Part shown: positions 16,517 to 25,377 of the stretch, in pieces
Position numbering within the stretch: position 1 is the first letter of the stretch
Layout of the letters: each line of letters begins with the position of its first letter
Assembly (NCBI RefSeq): GCF_016785085.1
Contig: NZ_JAENHO010000009.1
Coordinates: forward strand, 310,001 to 374,000
From: Paractinoplanes lichenicola
GTDB taxonomy: Bacteria; Actinomycetota; Actinomycetes; Mycobacteriales; Micromonosporaceae
Length of the DNA stretch: 64,000 nt
Reading direction: 5' to 3'
Translations under genes and position numbers: made by a program
The notes under the pieces: generated by a model
What the model was told of the DNA's origin: nothing
Seen by the model: only the letters and a program-made list of their open reading frames with translations
The model's database searches: none

Positions 16517-18025
16517 ATGACCCACACCATCGACGAGAGCGGCCCCGCCGCCTCATTGCCGACCGAGGGCAAGCGCCCCGGCGGCGGCCTGCTCGTGCTC
16601 TATCTGGCCCTGGGCGGCCTCGCCTTCGCGGTGTTGCAGTCGCTCGTCTCGCCGGCCCTGGCCACGATCGGGCGCGACCTGCAGGTCTCGACCGCCGACG
16701 TCAGCTGGATCGTCACCGCCTACCTGCTGTCGGCCTCGGTGCTCACGCCGATCCTGGGCCGCCTCGGCGACATGGCCGGCAAGCGCAAGATCCTCATCAT
16801 CGTGCTGGCCATCCTGGCCGTCGGCACCGTCGTCGCCGCGCTCGCGCCCAACCTGGCCGTGCTCATCGTCGGCCGCGTGCTGCAGGGTGCGGCGGGCGCG
16901 ATCCTGCCGCTGTCGATCGGCATCATCCGCGACGAGCTGCCCCGCGAGCGGGTCGCCACCACGGTCGGCCTGATCTCGGCGATCTTCGGCATCGGCGCCG
17001 GCATCGGCATCGTCGCGGCCGGCCCGATCGTCGAGCACCTGTCGTGGCACTGGCTGTTCTGGCTGCCGCTGGCCCTCGTCGTCATCGCCCTGATCGGCGC
17101 GATCTTCGGCATGAAGGAGTCCCCGGTGCGCACGCCGGGCAAGCTCGACGTCGTCGGCGCCACGATCCTGTCGGTGTCGCTGGTCGGGCTGCTGCTGGCG
17201 ATCAGCAAGGGGCAGGCCTGGGGCTGGGGCGACGCCAAGACCATCGGGCTGCTGGCGCTGGGTGTCGTCGGCCTGATCGTGTTCGTCCTCGTCGAGCTCA
17301 AGGTGCGCGAGCCGCTGATCGACATGCGCCTGATGAAGGTCCGCGGCGTGTGGGCCACCGACCTGGTCGCGCTCATCCTCGGTTTCGCCATGTTCGGCAC
17401 GTTCCTGCTGGTCCCGACGCTGATCCAGCTGCCCGCGGAGACCGGCTACGGCTTCGGCAAGTCGGTCTCGCAGGCCGGGCTGTTCCTGCTGCCCACCGTG
17501 GTCATGATGGTGCTGTTCGGCCCGCTGGCCGGCATCCTGAACCGCAAGTTCGGGCCCAAGCTGCCCATGTTCCTCGGCGCCGTGTTCGTGGTCGTCGCCT
17601 TCGCCCTGCCGGCACTGGCCCACGGCGAGATCTGGCAGGTGCTGCTGTCCGGCATCCTCACCGGTGCGGGCATCGGGTTCGCCTTCGCGGCCATGTCCAA
17701 CGCGATCATCGAGGCCGTCCCGGCGACCCAGACCGGAGAGGCCACAAGCGTCAACACCATTGCCCGTACGATCGGCAGCTCCATCGGCACCGCGGTGGTC
17801 GCCGCCGTGATCACCTCGAACACCACGCCGCAGGGCCTGCCCACCGACGACGCGTTCACGGTCGGCTTCTGGGTCTGCGCCGCCGTGGCCGTGCTCGCCA
17901 TCGGGGCCGCGCTCGCCCTGCCCTCGGCGCACCGCCGCCACGAGGAGGCCGTCTCCCACGGCGTCGACGACCTGCCGCCCGAGCCCGCCGAGCTGCACCT
18001 GCCCCACTCGCACAGCCGGGGCTGA
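16517..18025 (+). CDS. MFS drug:H+ antiporter, DHA2 family
   Basis: A 502-residue exporter with 14 predicted helices. Motif A (GRLGDMAGKRKILI) and motif C (GAGIGIVAAGPIVEHLSWHW) are clear, and the His-rich tail (HRRHEEAVSH...HLPHSHSRG) is cytoplasmic. The ATG at 16517 begins MTHTIDES; an upstream in-frame ATG at 16451 lies inside the promoter and is rejected. A TetR gene is divergent with an operator between. Confidence 0.92.
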   Translation: MTHTIDESGPAASLPTEGKRPGGGLLVLYLALGGLAFAVLQSLVSPALATIGRDLQVSTADVSWIVTAYLLSASVLTPILGRLGDMAGKRKILIIVLAILAVGTVVAALAPNLAVLIVGRVLQGAAGAILPLSIGIIRDELPRERVATTVGLISAIFGIGAGIGIVAAGPIVEHLSWHWLFWLPLALVVIALIGAIFGMKESPVRTPGKLDVVGATILSVSLVGLLLAISKGQAWGWGDAKTIGLLALGVVGLIVFVLVELKVREPLIDMRLMKVRGVWATDLVALILGFAMFGTFLLVPTLIQLPAETGYGFGKSVSQAGLFLLPTVVMMVLFGPLAGILNRKFGPKLPMFLGAVFVVVAFALPALAHGEIWQVLLSGILTGAGIGFAFAAMSNAIIEAVPATQTGEATSVNTIARTIGSSIGTAVVAAVITSNTTPQGLPTDDAFTVGFWVCAAVAVLAIGAALALPSAHRRHEEAVSHGVDDLPPEPAELHLPHSHSRG

Positions 18026-18051
18026 AGCACAACGGCTCGACCGTCCGAGCG

Positions 18052-18077
18052 TTATCCACAGTCCGAGGTTGTCCACA
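18052..18077. promoter_or_regulatory. Pair of DnaA-box-like nonamers
   Basis: TTATCCACA at 18052-18060 and TTGTCCACA at 18069-18077 both match DnaA-box consensus, in the same orientation, with starts 17 bases apart, inside a convergent intergenic gap. A similar pair is at 60055-60080. Binding is inferred. Confidence 0.55.
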
Positions 18078-18180
18078 GGCCACCCCGCAAAGATCGCCCT
18101 CAGCTGGCAGGATGGGAGTTGGGTGGGGGTCCCCCTTGGTAGGGCGGGTTAGGGCTGGTTGGGGACTGTGAAGATCCGTC

Positions 18181-18215
18181 AGGGCCGCGTTCACCGCAGA
18201 GGTGAGCGCGGCCCT
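18181..18215. terminator. Strong GC-rich hairpin, bidirectional terminator
   Basis: Arms 18181-18195 and 18201-18215 pair over 15 bases with one wobble and a 5-base loop. It lies between the convergent MFS and XRE genes and its right arm includes the last codons of the XRE gene. No long T-run follows, as is usual in such genomes. Confidence 0.65.
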
Positions 18216-19078
18216 TCGGCGTCTTCCGGGTGCGCGACCTCGTCGGTGGCGGCCCATGAGGCCAGCAGGGCCAAGTTGTGCGCGCTAGGAGAGCCCGGCT
18301 CGGCCGAGAAGATGGTCAGGGTCAGCTCCGGCTCGGCCCGCAGATCCATGCTCTCGTACGCCAGCTCGAGATCGCCCACCACGTGATGCCGGAAGTGTTT
18401 GACGCCCGTGCCGTGGATCCGCACGTTGTGGGCGCCCCACCGCCGCCGGAAGTCGTCGCTGCGGGTGGACAGCTCGCCCACCAGATCGTGCAGCGCCTTG
18501 TTGCGCGGATCTTTGCCGGCCGCCGTACGCAGGTTGGCCACCAGCATGTCGGCCGCCAGCTCCCAGTCGGGATAGAACCGGTGCGCGGCGCTGTCGAGGA
18601 ACGTGAACCGGCCCAGATTGGGCGCCCCGGCGTAGACGTCGGCGTACATGGCCCGGCCCAGCAGGTTCGCCGCGATCAGATCCTGCTGCAGGTTGACCAC
18701 GATGGCCGGGCTGGTGATCGCGTCGAGCGACCACTGCAGGCTGGGCCGCGTCGCCTGCGGCTTCGGGCGGCGGCTCGGTTTGAGCAGCGCGTTGCTGCCG
18801 TTGGCGGCCTGGGCCAGGCGTACGAGGTGGGCTCTTTCGGCGTCGTCGAGCTGCAGCGCCCGGGCTATCGCGTCGAGCACCCCGGAGGACGCCCCGGCCA
18901 GCGCCCCGCGCTCGAGCTTCGCGTAATACTCCACGCTCATCCCGGCCAGCGCCGCCACCTCGCTGCGCCGCAGCCCCGGCACCCGCCGCGGCCCGGCCGA
19001 CGGCACCCCGGCCCGCTCGGGCGAGATCTTCGCGCGGCGGGTGGTCAGGAAGTCACGCACTTCGGCTCGGTTGTCCAC
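18191..19078 (-). CDS. MmyB-type XRE transcriptional regulator
   Basis: About 295 residues. An N-terminal helix-turn-helix (VPGLRRSEVAALAGMSVEYYAKLERG) is followed by the PAS-like MmyB ligand domain (LDAITSPAIVVNLQQDLIAANLLGRAMY). Such regulators usually face a dehydrogenase gene and control it; here they face the cupin/alcohol dehydrogenase/SDR operon. The start is uncertain between the GTG at 19078 (VDNRAEVRDFL, family-like) and a GTG at 19102. The 3' end overlaps a terminator hairpin. Confidence 0.87.
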   Translation of the reverse strand: MDNRAEVRDFLTTRRAKISPERAGVPSAGPRRVPGLRRSEVAALAGMSVEYYAKLERGALAGASSGVLDAIARALQLDDAERAHLVRLAQAANGSNALLKPSRRPKPQATRPSLQWSLDAITSPAIVVNLQQDLIAANLLGRAMYADVYAGAPNLGRFTFLDSAAHRFYPDWELAADMLVANLRTAAGKDPRNKALHDLVGELSTRSDDFRRRWGAHNVRIHGTGVKHFRHHVVGDLELAYESMDLRAEPELTLTIFSAEPGSPSAHNLALLASWAATDEVAHPEDAEGPRSPLR

Positions 19079-19114
19079 TTCTCCGACGGTACGACGCGTC
19101 ACCCCGCCGTGGGA

Positions 19115-19129
19115 TGTACTGGTGGTACA
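19115..19129. promoter_or_regulatory. Candidate operator between XRE and cupin genes
   Basis: TGTACTGGTGGTACA has perfect 5-base arms around a 5-base spacer, in the 95-base divergent gap. It is a plausible site for the XRE regulator. Confidence 0.4.
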
Positions 19130-19173
19130 CCCATCGCCGGTGACTTCCTCGCGTACGGGGGAAAGAGTGTGCT

Positions 19174-19578
19174 GTGGCCATGGAGATCGTGAAACCGCAG
19201 CAGACCAGCAAGGCCCCGGCCGAGTGGTTCACCGGGGACGTCTGGTGGGATGTCATCCACGCGGGGCAGCCGCCGTCGAGGTCACGGCTCAACCTGGTCC
19301 GCTTCGCGCCGGGCGCCCGCACGCATTGGCACAACCACGTGCTCGGTCAGACCCTGCACGTCGTGTCGGGGGTCGCCCTGGTCGGCACGCGCGACGGCAT
19401 CGTGCTGGAGGTGCAGCCCGGCCAGACCGTGTCGTGCCCGCCCGGCGAGGATCACTGGCACGGCGCCACCGCCGACCGGTTCATGGAGCACCTCGCCCTG
19501 TGGGAGGGGCCCGGCGACGGCACGCCCGAGACCGCCTGGCTCGAACCGGTGAGCGACGAGACCTACAACGCCCGCTAG
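19174..19578 (+). CDS. Cupin-domain protein
   Basis: A 134-residue single-domain cupin, a small beta-barrel. Metal ligands fit the motif THWHNHVLGQTLHVVSG near residues 50-66 and the second half PPGEDHWHG near 90-98. It resembles the small cupins that accompany dehydrogenases as carboxymuconolactone-type or quercetinase-like enzymes; no substrate can be assigned. GTG at 19174 follows a GGGGGAAAG ribosome site; an ATG at 19180 is possible. It leads an operon with the alcohol dehydrogenase 20 bases later. Confidence 0.83.
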   Translation: MAMEIVKPQQTSKAPAEWFTGDVWWDVIHAGQPPSRSRLNLVRFAPGARTHWHNHVLGQTLHVVSGVALVGTRDGIVLEVQPGQTVSCPPGEDHWHGATADRFMEHLALWEGPGDGTPETAWLEPVSDETYNAR

Positions 19579-19598
19579 ACAACGGAGAGAAACCGAAA

Positions 19599-20645
19599 AT
19601 GCTTACCGTCAACGCCATTGCCGCGCCCTCGGCCACCGAGCCGCTGGTCCGCACCACCGTCGAGCGCCGTGACGTCGGGCCGAAGGACGTGCTCATCGAG
19701 ATCCGGTACGCCGGCATCTGCCACTCCGACATCCACACCGTGCGCGGCGAGTGGGGCCAGGTGGCGTACCCGCTCACCGTCGGCCACGAGATCGTCGGCG
19801 AGGTCACCGAGGTCGGGTCCGAGGTCAGCAAGCACGCCGTGGGCGACCGGGTGGGGGTCGGCTGCATGGTCAACTCGTGCCGCGAGTGCGACAACTGCCG
19901 GGCCGGGCAGGAGCAGTACTGCCTCAACGGCAACACGGGCACCTACGCCGCCGTCGACCGGGACGGCACGATCACCCAGGGCGGCTACTCGACGCACGTC
20001 GTCGTCGACGAGGACTTCGTGCTGCGGGTTCCCGAGACCATCCCGTACGAGGCCGCGGCGCCCCTGCTGTGCGCGGGCATCACCACCTATTCGCCGCTCG
20101 CCCACTGGAAGGCCGGGCCGGGCACCAAGGTCGCGGTGGTCGGCATGGGTGGCCTCGGGCACATGGCTGTCAAGATCGCCGTAGCCATGGGCGCCGACGT
20201 GACCGTGCTGTCGCAGACGCTCGGCAAGAAGGACGACGGCCTCACCTTCGGCGCCGGGAATTACTACGCGACCAGCGACCCGGCCACGTTCGAGGCGCTC
20301 AAGAACAGCTTCGACCTGATCATCAACACGGTCAGCGCGCCGATCGACATGGCCGCCTACCTGGGCCTGCTGCGCCTCGACGGCACCCTGGTCAGCGTGG
20401 GCGCCCCGCCGGAGCCGCTCGCGGTGCCGGTGTTCGCGCTGTTCGGCAACCGCCGTACGTTCGCCGGGTCCAGCATCGGCAGCATCGGCGAGACGCAGGA
20501 GATGCTCGACTTCTGCGCCGAGCGTGGCATCGCCCCGCAGGTCGAGGTGATCGGGGCCGACGCGGTGAACGACGCGTACGAGCGGGTGCTCAAGTCCGAC
20601 GTGCGCTACCGCTTCGTCATCGACATCGAGACGCTGAAGTCATGA
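19599..20645 (+). CDS. Zinc-dependent alcohol dehydrogenase, cinnamyl-alcohol-dehydrogenase/YahK type
   Basis: NAD(P)H-dependent aldehyde reductase or alcohol dehydrogenase of the medium-chain family, 348 residues. Catalytic zinc ligands are in AGICHSDIHTV and GHEIVGEV; the structural zinc cysteines are in CRECDNCRAGQEQYC; the cofactor loop is VVGMGGLGHMAVKIA. Ribosome site GGAGAGAAA precedes the ATG. It sits between a cupin and an SDR whose ATG overlaps its stop, so the three probably act on one carbonyl compound. Confidence 0.93.
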   Translation: MLTVNAIAAPSATEPLVRTTVERRDVGPKDVLIEIRYAGICHSDIHTVRGEWGQVAYPLTVGHEIVGEVTEVGSEVSKHAVGDRVGVGCMVNSCRECDNCRAGQEQYCLNGNTGTYAAVDRDGTITQGGYSTHVVVDEDFVLRVPETIPYEAAAPLLCAGITTYSPLAHWKAGPGTKVAVVGMGGLGHMAVKIAVAMGADVTVLSQTLGKKDDGLTFGAGNYYATSDPATFEALKNSFDLIINTVSAPIDMAAYLGLLRLDGTLVSVGAPPEPLAVPVFALFGNRRTFAGSSIGSIGETQEMLDFCAERGIAPQVEVIGADAVNDAYERVLKSDVRYRFVIDIETLKS

Positions 20646-21259
20646 CCACCATCGCCATCGTCGGGGCCGGGCCAGGGCTGGGAGCGGCAGTCGCGCGCCG
20701 GTTCGGCACGGCCGGCTTCGAGGTCGCGCTCATCTCGCGCAACCCCGGCAAGCTCGGCGGGAAGGGCTACCCGGCCGACGTACGGGACTCCGAAGCCCTG
20801 ACCGCGGCGTTGACGCGGGCGGCCGACGAGCTCGGGCCGATCGAGGTGCTGCAGTACAGCCCGATCCCGCACCGCGACTTCCTCAAGCCGGTCGCGGACA
20901 CCACTGCCGACGACGTGCGTGCGGCCGTCGAGTTCTCGGTGCTGGGCCCGATGGCGGCCGTGAACACGGTGCTGCCCGGCATGCGCGAGCTGGGCCGCGG
21001 CTCGATCCTGTTCGTCAACGGCGGCAGCGGCGCCCGGCCCAACCCCAAGGTCGCGGGCACCTCGATCGCGTTCGCGGGCGAGGGGGCGTACGGGAAGATG
21101 TTGCACGACACCCTGGGCGCCGACGGGATCCGGGTCGCCCAGCTGATCATCCCGGGCGCCATCCGGCCGGAGGACACCGACGGGCTGGCCGAGCAGCTGT
21201 GGCAGCTGCACACGACCGACGGCGAGTTCCGGACGTTCTCAGATGGGAGCGCCGCCTAG
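20642..21259 (+). CDS. SDR-family oxidoreductase
   Basis: A 205-residue NAD(P)-binding SDR. IAIVGAGPGLGAAVARRF is the cofactor loop; the middle has LFVNGGSGARPNP. The usual YxxxK is not obvious (the region reads EGAYGKMLHD), so it belongs to a divergent group. It overlaps the alcohol dehydrogenase by ATGA and is translationally coupled. Its last 21 bases overlap the convergent VWA gene, and the C-terminal residues FSDGSAA differ from what I expect of relatives, so a recent 3' change is possible. Confidence 0.82.
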   Translation: MTTIAIVGAGPGLGAAVARRFGTAGFEVALISRNPGKLGGKGYPADVRDSEALTAALTRAADELGPIEVLQYSPIPHRDFLKPVADTTADDVRAAVEFSVLGPMAAVNTVLPGMRELGRGSILFVNGGSGARPNPKVAGTSIAFAGEGAYGKMLHDTLGADGIRVAQLIIPGAIRPEDTDGLAEQLWQLHTTDGEFRTFSDGSAA

Positions 21260-22939
21260 CTGGTCGAAGATCTGCTTCACGATCGCCCGGATGTGCTCCT
21301 CGTCCGACTTGCCCTGCTGCGAGGGCAGGGGAGTGGGGCAGTCCGGGCGGTCGGCGATGCAGTAGACCCAGCGCCGCTCGTCCTGGTCGAGCTTGGCCGG
21401 CCGGTTGCCCGAGTTGCGGCAGTCCGAGGGCAGCGTGCTGTAGATGCGGTCGATCGCGCACAGCGGCTTCTGGCCGACCAGCACGAAGAACACCTGCACC
21501 CCGGCGTCGCGGTAGCTGCGGATGCGTTCGGTGTCGCGCTGCTGCTCGCGGGTGCTGCCGGCCCCGGCCTGCTCGCCGTCGGTGAAGACAATGACGGCCT
21601 GCTTGCGCGGGTTGTCGGCGTTGGCGCCCACCTGATCCCGTACGAGGTCGGCGGTCTCACGCACGGATTCGATCACGGGACTGCTGCCGCCCCGGTTGGG
21701 CACGTTCGGCACGGTGAGCTGGGTCGGGTCGGCGAAACCGCCGGACAACGGCTCGTAGACCGCGCCCGCCGCGCCGGGGAACCCGTAGAACGCCACCCGG
21801 TCGGTCGCCGACAGGCTGCGCAGGGCGGCCGTCATCGCCCCGGCCAGCTGCCGTTTGTGCGGTTCGGTGGAGCCCGACTGGTCGAGCGTGATGGCCAGGC
21901 TGATCCGTTTGCGCAGCGTCTCGCGCCAGCGCTCCAGGATGGCCTCGACGACCGCGCCGTCGCGCCGGGTCAGCGCGTGGTCGTCGGTGGACTCGAAGCC
22001 GGCCTTGTCCAGCCTGTCCTGCCATGTGCTGGTCATCAACGTCTTGTGAAACGCGTCGGCCAGGTCTGCCTTGTTCTTGTCGAGCTCGGGCCGCTTGAGG
22101 AACGGATGGTCGAGCGTCGGGTTCGGCCCGGCCAGCTCCACCCCGCGGTAGTGCTGGGTGAGGCCGGGGAAGCCCTCGTAGACGGCCTCCTCGACGATCA
22201 TGGCGTTGGGCAGGGCGGCGGTGTCGATCGGCGGCTTGAACGAGGACAGGAACTCGACGATCTCACCCGGGTACGACGCGACCGAGCGCTCCAGCGGCGC
22301 GGCGTAGGTGTCGAGCTTGCCCGCCCGTACGTCGTCGGCCGAGATCCCGCTGTCGCCACCGGCGGCCGCCTCGAAGGCCAGGATCGTGGCCATCGCGCCC
22401 GACGTGGAGTTGAGCGCGTTCTCCTTGACCAGGTCGAGCTGGCCCGCCGAGGCCCGCGTGGCCAGGTCGCGCCAGGCGACCGAGCCCGAGCCGCTGAGCG
22501 CCGAGGCCAGCGGGGTGCCGAACTTGACGTAGAGCCGCATTTTGCTGGTCGTGAAGGAGCCGAGGCTGTCGTCGTAGCGGTCGTCCCGGTCCAGCAGCGA
22601 ATTCCAGAACGAATGGGTGGGCAGCCAGACGTCCGGCTGGTCGGCCCCGCCGGACTCGAGGGAGGCCGCGATCCGCTGCTGCGCGAAACCCGAGCTGAGC
22701 GGCACGACGCGGATGCAGCCGTACGTCTTGGCCGCCTCCTGCAGCTGGCCGAAGCCGGCAGTGGTGTCGGCGCGGGCCAGGCCGGGCTCGGTCGACGACC
22801 AGACCTCGAGGTCGGTGCCGTGGCACTTGTCGCCGGAGGGCAGGAAGAACGCGCCCAGGCCGAACGCGACCGCGCAGCCCAGCACGAAGCTGAGCGCGGT
22901 GGTGAGGATGCGGTTGGCCCTCCCGAGATCCTTGGTCAT
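21239..22939 (-). CDS. Membrane-anchored solute-binding/von Willebrand factor A fusion protein
   Basis: A 566-residue protein. One membrane helix at about residues 12-32 is followed by a periplasmic-binding-like domain (about 40-340; LEVWSSTEPGLA...DVWLPTHSFWNSLL) and a VWA domain (about 365-566). The VWA metal site DQSGST fits DxSxS, with further residues in VIVFTDGEQAG. VWA domains bind protein partners through a metal ion. It faces outside the cell. Its ATG overlaps the stop of the gene at 22936-23673, so the two form a unit. The function is unknown. Confidence 0.8.
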   Translation of the reverse strand: MTKDLGRANRILTTALSFVLGCAVAFGLGAFFLPSGDKCHGTDLEVWSSTEPGLARADTTAGFGQLQEAAKTYGCIRVVPLSSGFAQQRIAASLESGGADQPDVWLPTHSFWNSLLDRDDRYDDSLGSFTTSKMRLYVKFGTPLASALSGSGSVAWRDLATRASAGQLDLVKENALNSTSGAMATILAFEAAAGGDSGISADDVRAGKLDTYAAPLERSVASYPGEIVEFLSSFKPPIDTAALPNAMIVEEAVYEGFPGLTQHYRGVELAGPNPTLDHPFLKRPELDKNKADLADAFHKTLMTSTWQDRLDKAGFESTDDHALTRRDGAVVEAILERWRETLRKRISLAITLDQSGSTEPHKRQLAGAMTAALRSLSATDRVAFYGFPGAAGAVYEPLSGGFADPTQLTVPNVPNRGGSSPVIESVRETADLVRDQVGANADNPRKQAVIVFTDGEQAGAGSTREQQRDTERIRSYRDAGVQVFFVLVGQKPLCAIDRIYSTLPSDCRNSGNRPAKLDQDERRWVYCIADRPDCPTPLPSQQGKSDEEHIRAIVKQIFDQLGGAPI

Positions 22940-23673
22940 CGCAGGGCCCATCGGAAGACGACTTGGAAGAGGTAGCCGGCCACACCGGACCCCACTGCCA
23001 GCAGCAAGATCAGTGAGGCGGCGCCCCAGTCGCCCACGCCGCCGGTCCAGATCGCGTAAATGATCGCCGCCGCGACCGCCACCGCGCCCCCGGTCAGGAA
23101 CGCCAGCGGATCGAGCGGATTCAGGCCGGCCTTGGCGGGAAACTTCGCCTGCCAGGCCTTGTCGACCTCGGCGACGACCTGGTCGGCGAATTTCTCGCAG
23201 GTGCTGGGCAGCAGATCCGGATTCTTGAGCTGCACTTTGTCGCGGAACCGCGTCCACGAGTCGGCGTCGTCCGGAGAGTCGGCCGCCAGCCGGCTGGGGG
23301 TCTCATAGGGCTTGCCCAACTCGAGCATCCACAGCTGACGGCGCCCGTCCGGGGCCAGCGGAACGGCGTCGAACTCCGCCGCAGCGGCAGGCTCGTTCCG
23401 ATCGCCGTAAACGCCGACGAACAGGTCCGGTTCCTTGCCCTGGCCGAGCGGGCCCGGTCCCGTCACCACCTCGACGCCCGGCTTCCCGGCGAGGCGGTTC
23501 TGGGCCGCCGTGCGATATCCGGCGGTGTCCGGGCCGGTCTGGCCGAGGTAAACGATGACCTTGTCCGAGCTCGGCTTACGGAAGTATTGGTAAAGCGTCC
23601 CGCCCGCTGCCGTAAGGACACCGACCACAATGGCCCCGAACCACGTCCCGACGGTGTCGATGAAACTCTGCAA
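22936..23673 (-). CDS. Membrane protein, partner of the VWA fusion
   Basis: About 245 residues, not recognised by family. It has an N-terminal helix (FGAIVVGVLTAAGGTLYQYF), a soluble domain of about 140 residues beginning KVIVYLGQTGPDTAGY, and two C-terminal helices (AVAVAAAIIYAIW; LILLLAVGSGVAGYLFQV). I chose the TTG at 23673 because GGAGGGGG lies 8 bases upstream; a GTG at 23691 would add six residues. It is coupled to the downstream solute-binding/VWA protein. Confidence 0.65.
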   Translation of the reverse strand: MQSFIDTVGTWFGAIVVGVLTAAGGTLYQYFRKPSSDKVIVYLGQTGPDTAGYRTAAQNRLAGKPGVEVVTGPGPLGQGKEPDLFVGVYGDRNEPAAAAEFDAVPLAPDGRRQLWMLELGKPYETPSRLAADSPDDADSWTRFRDKVQLKNPDLLPSTCEKFADQVVAEVDKAWQAKFPAKAGLNPLDPLAFLTGGAVAVAAAIIYAIWTGGVGDWGAASLILLLAVGSGVAGYLFQVVFRWALR

Positions 23674-23724
23674 CGCACGTGCCCCCTCCACGAATGCGTG
23701 GAGGTCAATCTTAGGGCGCGTTTG

Positions 23725-25368
23725 CTACAGCGCGTGCACCGCTACGTGCGACGGGTGATCACTATCGTGCAACACCTCGAAGTCGCAGCTCACGCCCTCC
23801 ACGGCGGTCCCGAACGGCTCCGGCGTGCCCATGTTGCGGGCATATCGGGGGAACGCCCCGCCACTGACCTGCACCCGCAGCCGATGGCCGGTGCGGAACC
23901 GATAGGCGGTCGGGAACAGTTCGACGTGGACGGTGCGAATGCCGTCCGGCCCCGGCTCCGCCGACGTGCGCGGGTCGAGGCGCTGAATGCCGTCGACGAC
24001 ATTGCGGGACACGCCGTTGCGGTCCACATCGCACAGGCGGACGAACACATCCGCGTACGGGATCGAAGTGCGCACGTGAATGGTCGCGCTGACCGGACCG
24101 GCGATGTCGAGATCGCCCGTGAGCGCCGGGCCCGTGAAGACCAGCACGTCGTCGCGCTGTTCGACGATTGCGTTGTCGGCCTGCTTGCCGGGTGGTGACA
24201 GCAGCGGACCGCCGACGGTCGGGGTCGGATCGGCCGGGTCATAAGTGAACCGACTGGGCTCGGCATCGACCTCCGGCCGGGTCACCAGTCGCGACCCTCG
24301 GCCGAGATGCAAAAGCGTTTCCCGTACGTCCGGGGGTGGCCAATTGTCGAATTCGAGCCAGCGGTTCGCCTGTTGCAGATAGACCCGCACCGGTTTTCCG
24401 GAAGGCGCCGGACCGCCGTTGAGGTGATGCTCGAGCCACACCGCGTCGGTCTGCGCGACCATCCGCAGCTCGCCCGGCTCCCCGTGGATCCACGGCCCGA
24501 CCACCAGCCGCGCCTCGACCCCGGCCGCCCGCAGCGCCGTGTAGTCGGCCAGGTTGCCCGCCACGAACAGGTCCCACCAGCCGGTGACCGTGCTGACCGG
24601 CGGCATCCGGTCGTAGCCGGCGTCGTGGTCGGCCTGCGACCAGAACGTGTCGCCCGGCTCGGCGTGCGCCACGAAATCCCGCCAGAAGGGCACCGGCGCG
24701 CCCGCCACCTGCACGTCGACTGCCTGCAGGGGCAGCCGCTCGAGCGCCCGGTTGACCCGGGCCCGGTCGCGCGGGTCGGGCAGGCTGCTGAGCAGGCCCG
24801 GCCGCTCCTGCCGGCCGATCGTGGCCGACCAGCTCAGCGCCGTGTGAATCTGCGGGACGCCGTGCTCGTAGAACAGCCGGTCGGTCATGTTGGCCGACGT
24901 GATGTGCGGCATCACGCAGGTCAGGGGCGGTTCCGCGTACGGCGCGACGGCCCACTGGGTGTGTCCGAAATAGCTGCCGCCGGCCATGGCGATGCGGCCG
25001 TCGCACCACGACTGCTTGCGCAGCCACTCGACGGTGGCCAGGCCGTCGTCGCGCTCGCTGGTGAACGGCCGGAACTGCCCACCGGAGCCGAACGTGCCCC
25101 GCGTGGCCTGCATGAACACCTGGAACCCGCGCCGGGCCAGGGGCGCCGCGAACAGCTGCCCGAACGCGCCGGCCCGCCCGTACGGCACCCGGATGAGCAC
25201 CACGGGCAGCGGCTCGTCGTGACCGCTGGGCCGGTAGTGGTTCGCCAGCAGCGTGACGCCGTCGGGCATCGGCACCGCGACGTCCTTGCGTACCTCGTAC
25301 GGGACCGCCTTGGTGGGCAGGCCGAGCGCCTTGTCCGCGATCAGTCCGGCCAGCCTGGTGAGCACCAT
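23725..25368 (-). CDS. CocE/NonD-family hydrolase (X-Pro dipeptidyl-peptidase fold)
   Basis: A 547-residue alpha/beta-hydrolase of the CocE/X-prolyl peptidase group, which cleaves esters or amides. The nucleophile elbow is GGSYFGHTQW with Ser132; PWIHGEPG supplies the catalytic His region; the C-terminal jelly-roll domain is clear. It has no signal peptide. It follows the ROK regulator by 9 bases, on the strand opposite the transport/sulfatase/mannosidase operon, so it may remove ester groups from the same imported glycan. That link is inference. Confidence 0.87.
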   Translation of the reverse strand: MVLTRLAGLIADKALGLPTKAVPYEVRKDVAVPMPDGVTLLANHYRPSGHDEPLPVVLIRVPYGRAGAFGQLFAAPLARRGFQVFMQATRGTFGSGGQFRPFTSERDDGLATVEWLRKQSWCDGRIAMAGGSYFGHTQWAVAPYAEPPLTCVMPHITSANMTDRLFYEHGVPQIHTALSWSATIGRQERPGLLSSLPDPRDRARVNRALERLPLQAVDVQVAGAPVPFWRDFVAHAEPGDTFWSQADHDAGYDRMPPVSTVTGWWDLFVAGNLADYTALRAAGVEARLVVGPWIHGEPGELRMVAQTDAVWLEHHLNGGPAPSGKPVRVYLQQANRWLEFDNWPPPDVRETLLHLGRGSRLVTRPEVDAEPSRFTYDPADPTPTVGGPLLSPPGKQADNAIVEQRDDVLVFTGPALTGDLDIAGPVSATIHVRTSIPYADVFVRLCDVDRNGVSRNVVDGIQRLDPRTSAEPGPDGIRTVHVELFPTAYRFRTGHRLRVQVSGGAFPRYARNMGTPEPFGTAVEGVSCDFEVLHDSDHPSHVAVHAL

Positions 25369-25377
25369 GATCCGACC

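Noticed and set aside
21293..22975. 560-codon frame antisense to the VWA fusion
   Set aside because: Compositionally biased Arg/Gly/Val protein; the minus frame has clear SBP and VWA motifs.
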